From the NCBI GenBank assembly GCA_028289195.1, contig JANQQR010000021.1, positions 1-51,303 of the forward strand: a stretch of 51,303 bases of DNA, read 5' to 3'. This DNA is from Phycisphaerales bacterium (GTDB lineage: Bacteria; Planctomycetota; Phycisphaerae; Phycisphaerales; UBA1924). This document shows positions 1 through 7,962 of this stretch, piece after piece. The notes under the pieces were generated by a model, which saw only the letters and a list, made by a program, of their open reading frames with translations, searched no databases and had not been told where the DNA came from. The position numbers and the translations under genes were made by a program. Every line of letters begins with the position of its first letter. Position 1 is the stretch's first letter.

Positions 1-344
1 CCGCCGCGCCCCCCGCCGCCGCCGCCACCACCGCGGCCGCCGCGACCACCGCCGCCGCCGCCCCAGCCGCCGCCACCGCCGCCGCGACCGCCGCGGTCTT
101 CGCGCGGGCGGGCCTCGTTGACGACGATGCTGCGGCCGCCGATCTCGGTGCCGTTGAGGGCATCGATAGCGGCCTTGCCCTGCGTGTCATCGCTGAACTC
201 GACGAAGCCGAAGCCGCGGGGGCGGCCGGTCTCGCGGTCCATGACCAGGTTGGCCGAAGCGACGTCGCCGTGGGCGGCGAAGATGTCGCGCAGCTCGTTC
301 TCGCTGGTCTGGAAGGGCAGGTTGCCTACGTAAAGCTTGATCAT
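1..344 (-). CDS. Glycine-rich RRM RNA-binding protein (3' end cut by window edge)
   Basis: Small single-RRM protein of the cyanobacterial Rbp / plant glycine-rich type, expected to bind single-stranded RNA and often linked to cold adaptation. The protein starts MIKLYVGNLPF, which carries RNP2 (LYVGNL). RNP1 (RGFGFVEF) follows about 40 residues later, then a tail made almost only of Gly and Arg. The ATG at 342-344 follows GGAG with 8 nt spacing. The CDS is still open at base 1, so the tail is incomplete. A paralogue at 41270-41614 has the same architecture and shares an 11-base leader element. The family call is firm; the RNA targets are unknown. Confidence 0.9.
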   Translation of the reverse strand, partial: MIKLYVGNLPFQTSENELRDIFAAHGDVASANLVMDRETGRPRGFGFVEFSDDTQGKAAIDALNGTEIGGRSIVVNEARPREDRGGRGGGGGGWGGGGGGRGGRGGGGGGGGRG

Positions 345-383
345 TCCGACGTCTCCATCAGTGTTCGCCCGTGAGTGTGTGTT

Positions 384-394
384 GAACCGGCTGC
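384..394 (-). promoter_or_regulatory. Leader element GCAGCCGGTTC shared with the second RRM gene
   Basis: The minus strand reads GCAGCCGGTTC, ending 39 nt before the RRM start codon. The same 11-mer ends 38 nt before the start of the paralogue at 41.6 kb. It lies inside the leader implied by the -10 box at 473-478. It may be an RNA control element such as a cold-shock leader; this is inference. Confidence 0.4.
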
Positions 395-472
395 TTGAAC
401 TCGGGCGAGAGAGAAGCGTCGGGAACCGAGGCCGGGGCTGAGAACGCCATCGCGGCCGATTTCAGGGTCGAC

Positions 473-478
473 AGTATA
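473..478 (-). promoter_or_regulatory. -10 box TATACT for the first RRM gene
   Basis: The minus strand reads TATACT, one base from the TATAAT consensus, about 130 nt upstream of the RRM start. It predicts a leader of roughly 120 nt. No good -35 box is seen at the normal spacing. Confidence 0.4.
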
Positions 479-605
479 GCGACTCGGCCCGCGGGGGCTT
501 CCGGGGCCTCCTCCGGGGACGGAACCCCCCCGCTCCGGCGGGCGTTATCTTCCTGACCCCGGTACCGAGACCCAACCCCAAGGCAGATTCTGGAGGACCC
601 CTCTC

Positions 606-1211
606 GTGGACACGTTCGAAGCCATTTACAAGCGTCGCGCCGTCAAGCACTACGACCCGGACCACCGGCTGAGCCAGGACGAGATCACCCGGCTGCTCGA
701 GGCGGCGATCCAAAGCCCGACGAGCTTCAACATCCAGCACTGGCGCTTCGTGGTCATCGACGACCCGGAGCTCCGGCAGAGGATCCGGGACGCGGGCAAC
801 GACCAGGCGCAGATCACCGACGCGTCGCTGCTGATCCTGATGACCGCCGACGTCAAGGCGTGGCAGAAGGACCCCGGCCGGTACTGGCAGAACGCGCCGA
901 AGGACGTGGCCGAGCTGCTGGTGAACTGGATGGGCCCGTTCCACGACGGCAACGAGCAGCTGCAGCGCGACGAGGCGCAGCGCTCGATCGGCATGGCGAT
1001 GCAGACGCTGATGCTCGCCGCCGCGGCGATGGGCTACGAGTCCTGCCCGATGATCGGGTTCGATCTCGACGCTGTGGCCAAGCTGATCAACTTGCCGGAG
1101 GACCACTGCATCGGCCCGATGGTGGCGATCGGCAGGGGCACGAAGGACGCGTGGCCGAAGCCCGGGCAGCTGACGCTCGATGAGGTGATCCGGAAGAACG
1201 GGTTCGCGTAG
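606..1211 (+). CDS. Nitroreductase family protein
   Basis: FMN-dependent NAD(P)H oxidoreductase of the nitroreductase superfamily, 201 residues, the usual single-domain length. The N-terminus (EAIYKRRAVKHYDP) has the family's 'RRxVRxY' FMN-phosphate motif. It is followed by 'EAAIQSPTSFNIQHWRFVVI', the second flavin-binding region, and a C-terminal 'GxxSCPMIGFD' segment. Starts at GTG with GGAGGA 8 nt upstream. It stands alone between a leftward RRM gene and a convergent kinase gene, so the substrate cannot be inferred from context. Confidence 0.9.
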   Translation: MDTFEAIYKRRAVKHYDPDHRLSQDEITRLLEAAIQSPTSFNIQHWRFVVIDDPELRQRIRDAGNDQAQITDASLLILMTADVKAWQKDPGRYWQNAPKDVAELLVNWMGPFHDGNEQLQRDEAQRSIGMAMQTLMLAAAAMGYESCPMIGFDLDAVAKLINLPEDHCIGPMVAIGRGTKDAWPKPGQLTLDEVIRKNGFA

Positions 1212-1276
1212 AGCGGGCAGCCTCTTCTGACTGAAAGCACCGTCGACTGACCGCGACTCACACAACTCAGGGAGCG

Positions 1277-3880
1277 CTAGGGAGTCTCTGCGCGGCGCAC
1301 GAACGGCTCATTGGCCGACGAGACCACGAACCCGTAGACCAGCAGCGCCGCGAACACGCCGAAGAAGACGATCGACGGCGCCGAGTACCACCGGCTCGGG
1401 TCGAGGCTGACGAGCGAACTGGGCGTCAGATCCATGAGGCCGAGCGAGAGCACCACCGCGAGCAGGCCGATCCGGTACAGCAGGAGAACAACGATCGAGG
1501 CACCCGTCAGGGTGAGCGCGAGATCGGCGACGAGCGGGATCTGCGAGCGGCTCGAGGCAAGGGTCAACGCCAAGGCGGCCGCCAGCATGAGCGCCGGGGC
1601 CAGCCACGTCGGACGCGTGAACACCAGCTTGAATCCGACGAAGAGCAGCATGAACGTCAGGCCGACGGTCGTTGAGACCATGGGTGCGAGGATCTGCGTC
1701 GTGAGCAGGAGTCGGGGATTGGAAGCGAGCTCGAACATCTCCCTGTTGAGCGAGGGATCCGACGCACCGGTAATCACACCCAGCATCAAGAACACGCCGG
1801 CGGCGGCGCACCCGATGAGTACGTCCCTCCCCACGCGAGGGTCCCGCCAACGCCCGGCGAGCATGCGGCTCCATCCGATGAGTGCGCGCGGGAACGCCCG
1901 GCGGATGAGCGGCTCGAGCGCGATAAAGACCAAGCACGCCAGGGTCGCGCGGGTGAACGCATACGACGCACCGGAGATGAACAGCATCACCTCGGTCTCG
2001 AAATCCGATGTGTGAGAGGTCGACATCACCCACGCGCTCATTCCCAGGATGAAGAACACGACGAAGAGCCGGGCGGCGCCCCGGCGATCGCCCCTTCCCT
2101 GTCGCAGATTGCGCACCGCGAGCGGGATGCCGATCAAGATCGTCATCAGCGTGACCTGGAGGTTGGGAGAGTTGCCACGTGGCGACGCGTCGCCCACTGG
2201 CAGCGTCGCGATCGGGTCGTCGGCGTGGCTCACCGAGAAGTGCGTCACGAGCGCGCCGAGAGACGCGGCCTCGATGCGGATCCGTTGCCAGTCGGCCTGG
2301 GTGTAGGCGGCCTCCCAGGCGCGGCGTTCATCCCACGCCACCGGGGGTCGCGTGATCGGCTCGACCGGCTCGAGTGTGAACTCTTCGAATCCCGCCGCCT
2401 CCAGCACCGCGGCCCAGTCCGGCGGCTCCGCCCCGACGCCGTCGGCGACGGACTGCGCATCGAGCACGGCCTTGAGCCACAGCAAGCGTCCCTGGGGGGT
2501 GAGCTCGGCGCTCAGCATGCCGGGCTCGGTGACCGGCGGGTCCGACGCCGTCACGAGCTCGCCGAATCTCCCCGCAGGGAGTGTCGATCGGACCGGACGG
2601 AAATGGCTGGAGTGCTCGCGATAGCGGAACGTGAACCGGCCGGCGGTATCGTCGGCGAACCGTGCCACGCGCAGCTCGTGGCTGAGCCCTGCGTCGCCCG
2701 GGAACGAGCGTGCTCCGAACATGGATGCGATCTGGGCGGGCGGGTTCTGATAGCCCAGATCGGAGAGCACCTCGCGGGCGCGGAACTCGAGCACGGGCGC
2801 CGGCAGCGCGCGGTCGGCGAGCGTCCTGATCGGATCCGTGGCGCGAAGCGAATACCACCACAGCGCACCGGATGCGCCGATCAGCAGCAGCACGAGCGCC
2901 GTGAGCTTCGTGATCGCGCCGGCCTTGCCGGAAGCAGCCACCAACTCTGGAGACGGCGTCTCGCCGGCGTCGAGCATCGACTGGAGCGGGTCCCCGCCGG
3001 GCAGCGCCGCCATGACAGCAAGAACGCCCTTGGGGCGGTCGCCCGGATCGGGCTCGAGGCAGCGCAGGATGACGGCTTCGACCGCTTCGTCGATCTCGGC
3101 CACGATCGACGACGGCGTGGTCGGCGCCTCGGTCGGGCTCGTGCCGGTTTGCGACCTCGCCTTGGACTCGGGATGAGCGCGCTGCCCGGTGAACAGCTCG
3201 TAGAGAACCAGGCCGAGCGCGTAGACGTCGCTCTGGCGCGTGGCCCCGCGGCGCTCGAGCTGCTCCGGCGCCATGTAGGCCGGGGTGCCCGCGTAGCCGG
3301 CGGCGCCCACGGTGTCGTCGGCGAGCGCCGCGACGCCGAAGTCGGTGATGCGGGCGCGCCCGCGCCCGTCGATCATGATGTTCGACGGCTTGAGATCGCG
3401 GTGGATGATGCCCGCGTCGTGGGCGGCGGCGAGGCCTGCGCACAGCTGGCGGGCGATTTCGACGGCACGCTCACCGGGCACGCGCCCGATGCGCCGGAGC
3501 AGGTCGGCGAGGTCTTCGCCGTCGATGTACTCCATCGCCAGGAAGTGGCGCCCGTCGTCCTCGCCGATGTCGTAGACGCGGCAGACGCTCGGGTGGCTCA
3601 CCTGGCGCGCCAGACGCACCTCGGCCTTGAGGCGCTCGAGGCGCACCGGATCCGACGAGACGCCTGGCGGGAGCAGCTTGAGGGCGACCGACTGGCCGAG
3701 GGTGAGATCGTCGGCACGGTAGACCTCGCCCATGCCGCCGCGTCCCAGGAGCGAGACGACTCGGTAGCGCTCGCCGATCTGTTCGCCGGGCTGGAATCGC
3801 CCGGTACTCTCGGCCGATCCGTGTGAGGAACCCGAGGGGTCTTCCGGCTGCAAGCTCGCGGTGGGCTCCTCGCCTGGCAT
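1277..3880 (-). CDS. Membrane Ser/Thr protein kinase with a large multi-pass C-terminal domain
   Basis: Hanks-type kinase, 867 residues. The N-terminal catalytic domain has the glycine loop GRGGMGEV near residue 46, the ATP lysine in VALKLL (about 68), HRDLKPSN at about 160 and DFG at about 180, so it should be active. A first membrane segment lies near residue 325. After it come some 220 residues that are probably extracytoplasmic, then eight to ten hydrophobic helices to the C-terminus. I do not recognise the C-terminal part. Start choice: a GTG at 3901 is possible, but the ATG at 3880 is preceded by TACATT with a 7-nt gap, the pattern seen at other leaderless starts here. It is divergent from the DUF4136 lipoprotein, only 44 bases away. 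Confidence 0.9.
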   Translation of the reverse strand: MPGEEPTASLQPEDPSGSSHGSAESTGRFQPGEQIGERYRVVSLLGRGGMGEVYRADDLTLGQSVALKLLPPGVSSDPVRLERLKAEVRLARQVSHPSVCRVYDIGEDDGRHFLAMEYIDGEDLADLLRRIGRVPGERAVEIARQLCAGLAAAHDAGIIHRDLKPSNIMIDGRGRARITDFGVAALADDTVGAAGYAGTPAYMAPEQLERRGATRQSDVYALGLVLYELFTGQRAHPESKARSQTGTSPTEAPTTPSSIVAEIDEAVEAVILRCLEPDPGDRPKGVLAVMAALPGGDPLQSMLDAGETPSPELVAASGKAGAITKLTALVLLLIGASGALWWYSLRATDPIRTLADRALPAPVLEFRAREVLSDLGYQNPPAQIASMFGARSFPGDAGLSHELRVARFADDTAGRFTFRYREHSSHFRPVRSTLPAGRFGELVTASDPPVTEPGMLSAELTPQGRLLWLKAVLDAQSVADGVGAEPPDWAAVLEAAGFEEFTLEPVEPITRPPVAWDERRAWEAAYTQADWQRIRIEAASLGALVTHFSVSHADDPIATLPVGDASPRGNSPNLQVTLMTILIGIPLAVRNLRQGRGDRRGAARLFVVFFILGMSAWVMSTSHTSDFETEVMLFISGASYAFTRATLACLVFIALEPLIRRAFPRALIGWSRMLAGRWRDPRVGRDVLIGCAAAGVFLMLGVITGASDPSLNREMFELASNPRLLLTTQILAPMVSTTVGLTFMLLFVGFKLVFTRPTWLAPALMLAAALALTLASSRSQIPLVADLALTLTGASIVVLLLYRIGLLAVVLSLGLMDLTPSSLVSLDPSRWYSAPSIVFFGVFAALLVYGFVVSSANEPFVRRAETP

Positions 3881-3887
3881 GCACGCC

Positions 3888-3893
3888 AATGTA
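3888..3893 (-). promoter_or_regulatory. Leaderless-type -10 box TACATT for the kinase gene
   Basis: TACATT on the minus strand ends 7 nt before the ATG at 3880, so transcription would begin at or next to the start codon. It overlaps the region expected to hold the -35 of the divergent lipoprotein gene. Confidence 0.45.
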
Positions 3894-3912
3894 GCTTCCA
3901 CGCGGGGCCGGG

Positions 3913-3918
3913 TAAGCT
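3913..3918 (+). promoter_or_regulatory. Leaderless-type -10 box TAAGCT for the lipoprotein gene
   Basis: TAAGCT ends 6 nt before the ATG at 3925, and there is no Shine-Dalgarno sequence. It lies where the divergent kinase promoter would have its -35. Confidence 0.4.
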
Positions 3919-3924
3919 GGGGGC

Positions 3925-4482
3925 ATGATCGGAACGATTCGATTCGTGGCTATGGCAGTCTCCGTCGCGATGCTGGGAGGATGCACAACGAGCACCCCGA
4001 GCCCCGAGCCCGGCACGGCGCTGGCGACGGTGAGCACCGGGAGCCTGCGGGACGCGGGCTCCGGCGCCGCGACCTTCGCGTGGGCGCCGGGCGCGACGGT
4101 GGTCTTCCCCGACGATCGCTACGACGCGGGGCGGGCGCGGGGGATCATCCAGTCCGAGATCCGCGCGGTCCTCAGCGAACGCGGGTACCAGATCGTCGAC
4201 GCGGCGAGCGCCGACAGGCGGGTGGCCTTCGTGCTCGGGTTCGACAACAACCTGACCGACGACCGGCTCGTGTCTCTGTTCGGGCTCGACCCCGGGCTGC
4301 AGACAACGCCCGACGAAACCAAGGGCACGCTCGTGATCGCGATCACTGGGCCCTCGCAATCGAGGGTGTTCTGGCGCGGCGCCGTGCAGGCCGTCGCGAC
4401 CCTCGACACCGACCGGGAGGCGCGGGCGGATCGCCTGCGCGGGGCGGTTCGGCGCCTGCTGAACGCGCTCCCGAAGCGCTAA
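3925..4482 (+). CDS. DUF4136 family lipoprotein
   Basis: Predicted lipoprotein of 185 residues. A signal peptide ends in the lipobox LGGC (Cys about 20). The mature part has the DUF4136 pattern: 'TFAWAPGATVVFPDDRYDA', a helix with 'IIQSEIRAVLSERGYQIVD', then 'RRVAFVLGF' and a C-terminal helix ending LLNALPKR. The family's biochemical role is unknown; members sit in the outer membrane or periplasm. No Shine-Dalgarno sequence; TAAGCT lies 6 nt upstream of the ATG, suggesting a leaderless mRNA. Divergent from the membrane kinase. Confidence 0.8.
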   Translation: MIGTIRFVAMAVSVAMLGGCTTSTPSPEPGTALATVSTGSLRDAGSGAATFAWAPGATVVFPDDRYDAGRARGIIQSEIRAVLSERGYQIVDAASADRRVAFVLGFDNNLTDDRLVSLFGLDPGLQTTPDETKGTLVIAITGPSQSRVFWRGAVQAVATLDTDREARADRLRGAVRRLLNALPKR

Positions 4483-4578
4483 GTGGTTGGCCGGAATACG
4501 CGTTGCGCACGCGCGGCGCGCATAGCCCGAGAACTTTGGCGGCGTGGCTCAGAGAGAGCGTGTTTTCTCAGACTTTGC

Positions 4579-4608
4579 TTGCTCATTCGGCGATAGATGT
4601 TGTAAGAT
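4579..4608 (+). promoter_or_regulatory. Sigma70-like promoter for the dockerin-like exported protein
   Basis: TTGCTC (4579-4584) and TAAGAT (4603-4608) are separated by 18 bases in a locally AT-rich patch. Transcription from about 4615 would give a leader of about 127 nt containing the hairpins listed separately. Confidence 0.45.
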
Positions 4609-4627
4609 GATGTGAATGCAGAGTCGC

Positions 4628-4728
4628 GCCGGGAGCACCGTGCTCACCGGCGCCGTCAGGGGACTGGCGACTCGCTTCGACGCCCACTCGAAGAGTTGCT
4701 GAAGGATTCGGGCGCACCCAGGTGCGTC
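4628..4728 (+). promoter_or_regulatory. Structured 5' leader with three hairpins next to the ribosome-binding site
   Basis: Three inverted repeats follow one another. GCCGG-GAGCAC pairs with GTGCTC-a-CCGGC (4628-4651). CTTCGA pairs with TCGAAG around a 7-nt loop (4675-4693). GGCGCAC pairs with GTGCGTC around a CCAG loop (4711-4728), with one G-U pair. The last stem ends one base before the GGAGG at 4730-4734. I do not recognise a known riboswitch class. Confidence 0.4.
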
Positions 4729-4741
4729 GGGAGGAATGGTT

Positions 4742-6370
4742 ATGTTGCGCAAGCGACTTGTCGCGTGTGCAGTGGGCAGCTCGATGAGCGTGCTCGCTGC
4801 CGGATCGAGCTTCGGCGCCGACGCCACGGCTCAGTACGACACGGTGAGCAACCCTGCAGCGGCGGGCGGTTGGAGCTACGGCGAGTACGTCTCCTCGGGC
4901 GCGATCCCGGGCGGTCCAACGCAGCTGCACCCCGTGAATACGCTCGGGGCGCCGTTCCCGGCGAGCGTGCATCTGTGGCACCAGCCGTTCGGGACGATCG
5001 TCAACTCGGCGTTCGTCTCCAAGAACCTCGGTGCTGTGACGGTCAACCAGGGCGTTCCAGCCAACGAATGGGACCCGGGCCAGCTGGTGCTCCGGCCGGG
5101 GATCAACGACCAGGCTCCGTTCGTGCGCTTCACGGCTCCGGCCGCGGGGACCTACTCCTACACGTGCACGTACGCTGCGGCGGACACCGTGGGCGGCACG
5201 CGCCAGGTGTTCACGATCGTCAACGGCGTGATCGCGGCGAGTGCGCCGCTGAACGGCCCCAAGGGTGTTGCCGCCCCGGTGACGCATTCCAACGCCGGTA
5301 TTCCTCTGGCGGCGGGCGATACGATCGAGTTCACCGTGACCGCCGGCGGGACACCGGGGGACTACGAAGACGACGCGACGGCACTCCGGAATGTGCAGGT
5401 CAATCTGGTCTCGCCGCCGTCGCTCAAATTCCCTTGCACTTGGCGTCAGCCGTGGACGCGTCCGCTCGCTTCGCACGATTCGGTCGTGCGCGACTGCCAG
5501 GGGAGCTACGCGCAGTTCGCCAACACCTGTCTGGACGACTTTATCTGCGAGAAAAACTCGCAGGTGAAGCGCATCAGCTGGTGGGGCACCAATCCCACTT
5601 CCCCGGGCCAACCCCAGCGCAACTTCCTGATCCGGATCTGGGAGGACAACGGGCAGTGCTTCCCGATCGCGCCCCTCTACCAGGAGTGCGTGCGCGCCAA
5701 GGTGCGCAAGAAGGGCAAGGACTGCACGGGCCTTCGCGTCTACAGGTTCTTCGCGACGCTTTCGGCTCCATTCCCTGTGGTAGCAAATCAGCGCTACTGG
5801 CTGGAGATCGCGGAGATCGATTCGGACATGGACCCCTTGAGCCCCAACGGCATCTCGAGCCCCAACCCCGGCCTGGTTGATTTCGCCTGGTCGGCGCACC
5901 GCCCGATCCGGGACTGCCCGGCGGTCGAGCAGAATCTGCTTCTCGGAGTGTTCAACTCCCCGTTGTTCGACGCCTGCGACATGCTCCCGGACGACCTGGC
6001 GTTCACGCTCCGCTCGCGCCGGATCGTCATCTCCGTGCCGCCGTTCCCGATCAAGCCGGTGCTCCGTCTCGAGCTGCGTGACGCGATCTCGCAGGAGCTC
6101 CTCGACGAGATCCACGTGGATCCCGATGAGAACGGCGATTTCGAGGCCGAGTCGGATCTTCCCGAAGGCGACTACCAGGTAGTGCTCTACGGCCAGGCTT
6201 CGCCGGGCGTCGATCTTGGTATCCACCATCTGCCGGAGGACGGCGAGATGAATCTCGGATCGATCTCGCTGCCGCTCGGCGATGCCGACAACAGCGGCGC
6301 AGTCGGGTTCCCGGATGTCACCCGCGTTCTGAGCGACTGGCTGACAACCGGTCCGTATCCGCTGCCGTAG
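4742..6370 (+). CDS. Secreted protein with C-terminal dockerin-like half-repeat
   Basis: Exported protein of 542 residues, function unknown. The signal peptide MLRKRLVACAVGSSMSVLAA... is probably cut after SFG. The first 200 residues are beta-rich, with Gly/Ala/Thr-rich stretches like secreted adhesion or sugar-binding domains. A cysteine-rich middle part (about 230-330) and a short CNA-B-like stretch near 465 ('LPEGDYQVVLYG') follow. It ends with 'LGDADNSGAVGFPDVTRVL', one calcium-loop half of a type I dockerin, common at the C-termini of planctomycete exported proteins. The ATG at 4742 is chosen because GGAGG lies 7 nt upstream; an in-frame ATG at 4736 overlaps that site. Transcription ends at a strong terminator. 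Confidence 0.75.
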   Translation: MLRKRLVACAVGSSMSVLAAGSSFGADATAQYDTVSNPAAAGGWSYGEYVSSGAIPGGPTQLHPVNTLGAPFPASVHLWHQPFGTIVNSAFVSKNLGAVTVNQGVPANEWDPGQLVLRPGINDQAPFVRFTAPAAGTYSYTCTYAAADTVGGTRQVFTIVNGVIAASAPLNGPKGVAAPVTHSNAGIPLAAGDTIEFTVTAGGTPGDYEDDATALRNVQVNLVSPPSLKFPCTWRQPWTRPLASHDSVVRDCQGSYAQFANTCLDDFICEKNSQVKRISWWGTNPTSPGQPQRNFLIRIWEDNGQCFPIAPLYQECVRAKVRKKGKDCTGLRVYRFFATLSAPFPVVANQRYWLEIAEIDSDMDPLSPNGISSPNPGLVDFAWSAHRPIRDCPAVEQNLLLGVFNSPLFDACDMLPDDLAFTLRSRRIVISVPPFPIKPVLRLELRDAISQELLDEIHVDPDENGDFEAESDLPEGDYQVVLYGQASPGVDLGIHHLPEDGEMNLGSISLPLGDADNSGAVGFPDVTRVLSDWLTTGPYPLP

Positions 6371-6404
6371 GCCGCAACGCATCCCCTCACTCCTCTGTAC
6401 TTCA

Positions 6405-6440
6405 CGCGGTGCCGGTCGCCCACGCCGGCCCGCGTTTTTT
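6405..6440 (+). terminator. Strong intrinsic terminator
   Basis: CGCGGtGCCGG (6405-6415) pairs with CCGGCCCGCG (6425-6434) with one bulged T, and is followed directly by TTTTTT (6435-6440). It separates the dockerin-like gene from the next exported protein. Confidence 0.9.
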
Positions 6441-6506
6441 CATTGCCCGCTGCTACACTCCCGTCCCGCGCTGCGACCGCGTTCCAGCCCTTTCATGGAG
6501 ACACCG

Positions 6507-7451
6507 ATGCCCATCCGCACGTGCGTCCGATTCGTCGCCCTGGCTCTCGCGATCGCCCCGGGCGTGATGGCGCAGGCCCCGATACTGCTGACTCACTCGT
6601 GGACCGTCGGGGCGCCCCGCTCCTATTCGATGGAGCTCGACGTGAGCCTGACCCAGTCGGTGGTCGGCACCGACCAGGTGATGCGCTCCGAGCAGCGGGT
6701 GCGATGGGCGTTCGATCTCGAGCCCTTTGGGATCGAGGACTCGGGGCAGGTCCAGCTGGAGCTGCGGACGACGAGCCTGCGCATGGAAATGGAAACCAGC
6801 AACGCGCCCGATCCGGTCGTGTTCGACTCCGCGGACGGGCCCTACGCCGCCACGGTCGGCCAGGCCCTGCGCGAGAACCCGCTCTCGATCCGTATCCACC
6901 CGACCGGCGAGGTGCTCGGCGTGGCTGGTGGTGATGCGCTGCGGAGCGCGATCATCGAGGAGTCGTCCGACGACGGACCGAACATCGCGATCGGCCGCTT
7001 CCTGCTGGCGTTCTTCCGCGACGCCGACATCGCGCGCACCTACGAGCACATGTTCGGCATTCTCCCGAACGTCCCGACCAACATCGGCGACACGTGGCAG
7101 AACACCGACAGCCGCGAATCACCGGGGGCGGGAACGATGGAGTTCGAGAACACGTGGCGCCTCGACTCTGCGGCGGGTGACCCCGTCCCGACGCTCGCGG
7201 TGGTGCGGGCGAGCGCGGATGTCTCGCTGATCCCGGCCGCCGGCGCGCCAGAGGGGCTGGTGTTCGAGCTCCAGAGCGGATTGCAGAACAGCCGGCTGAC
7301 CTATGACATCTCCGGCGGGCTGATCTCCAAGTCCCTGACCGAGTCCACGACGCTCATGCAGATCACGCAGGAGGCCGCTGGACGGACGATGCAGATCGAG
7401 GCGTCGACGGAGCTGTCGATGGCCCTGGTCTCGGACAGCCAGTCGCGCTGA
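6507..7451 (+). CDS. Exported protein, possibly DUF6263-like
   Basis: Predicted periplasmic or secreted beta-rich protein of 314 residues with signal peptide MPIRTCVRFVALALAIAPG and cleavage near VMA-QA. Repeated patterns such as 'SMELDVSLTQSVVGTDQ', 'QVQLELRTTSLRMEME' and 'GLISKSLTESTTLMQ' resemble proteins grouped as DUF6263 (an assignment I hold loosely); no enzymatic motif is seen. The ATG at 6507 is preferred over 6495 because GGAG (6497-6500) lies 6 nt upstream. The stop codon abuts the stop of the convergent sixA gene. Function unknown. Confidence 0.65.
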   Translation: MPIRTCVRFVALALAIAPGVMAQAPILLTHSWTVGAPRSYSMELDVSLTQSVVGTDQVMRSEQRVRWAFDLEPFGIEDSGQVQLELRTTSLRMEMETSNAPDPVVFDSADGPYAATVGQALRENPLSIRIHPTGEVLGVAGGDALRSAIIEESSDDGPNIAIGRFLLAFFRDADIARTYEHMFGILPNVPTNIGDTWQNTDSRESPGAGTMEFENTWRLDSAAGDPVPTLAVVRASADVSLIPAAGAPEGLVFELQSGLQNSRLTYDISGGLISKSLTESTTLMQITQEAAGRTMQIEASTELSMALVSDSQSR

Positions 7452-7928
7452 TCAGTCGTCGCTGCGCAGCTTGGTGATGAGGGTCGCGCTCCCGGACCCG
7501 TCGATCTCGATAACGGCGGCCATCCCGGTGCGCATCTCGCCGTCATCGGCGGCGCCGGAGGCGAGCGATGCGAGCAGGATCTCCATCTGCGGGTTGTGCC
7601 CGACGAGCATAAGCGGGCCCGGCTCTCCGGCGCGGTGGGCCTCGGCGATCAGCGCGATGACGTCTTCAGCGGGGCAGCCGAGTTCGAGAGACTCCTCGAA
7701 GCGGATCTCCGCGCCGGTGATCTCGCCGATGATCTGGGCGGTCTGGGTCGCTCGGGCGTACGGGCTCGCGAGGATGAGCGAGGGGACGCCGAACGCCATT
7801 TCCTCCGAGAGATGGTCGGCGAGCCATCGGCTCTGGCGCTTGCCGCGCCCGCGGAGCTCTCGGTCGCGATCTAGGCCCGACGCTGAGGACACCTCGGCTT
7901 TTCCGTGTCGGACCAGGTAGACCAGCAC
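7452..7928 (-). CDS. sixA: Phosphohistidine phosphatase SixA family
   Basis: Histidine-phosphatase superfamily protein of 158 residues, the short SixA type. It has the catalytic RHG at residues 7-9, 'LASPYARATQTAQII' with the second phosphate-binding arginine, and 'LMLVGHNPQME' with the second catalytic histidine. SixA removes phosphate from phosphohistidine in signalling or phosphotransferase proteins; the substrate here is unknown. GTG start with a GGAGGGG Shine-Dalgarno about 8 nt upstream. It is the last gene of a leftward run after the TPR-like membrane protein (34 bp gap). Confidence 0.88.
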   Translation of the reverse strand: MLVYLVRHGKAEVSSASGLDRDRELRGRGKRQSRWLADHLSEEMAFGVPSLILASPYARATQTAQIIGEITGAEIRFEESLELGCPAEDVIALIAEAHRAGEPGPLMLVGHNPQMEILLASLASGAADDGEMRTGMAAVIEIDGSGSATLITKLRSDD

Positions 7929-7962
7929 CAGGCACCCCCCTCCCGCTTCAGGCGGATCCGTC

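Noticed and set aside
1..115. GCC/GGC-rich tract as a DNA repeat or CRISPR-like element
   Set aside because: It is the coding sequence of a poly-glycine tail; the second copy at 41277-41380 is the same tail in a paralogue.
462..1265. Long leftward open frame opposite the nitroreductase gene
   Set aside because: Arg/Leu/Pro-rich shadow typical of high-GC DNA; the plus strand encodes a clear nitroreductase with RBS.
2012..3826. 604-codon rightward open frame opposite the membrane kinase
   Set aside because: Composition is Arg/Ala/Glu-rich without any domain, and the opposite strand has intact kinase motifs.
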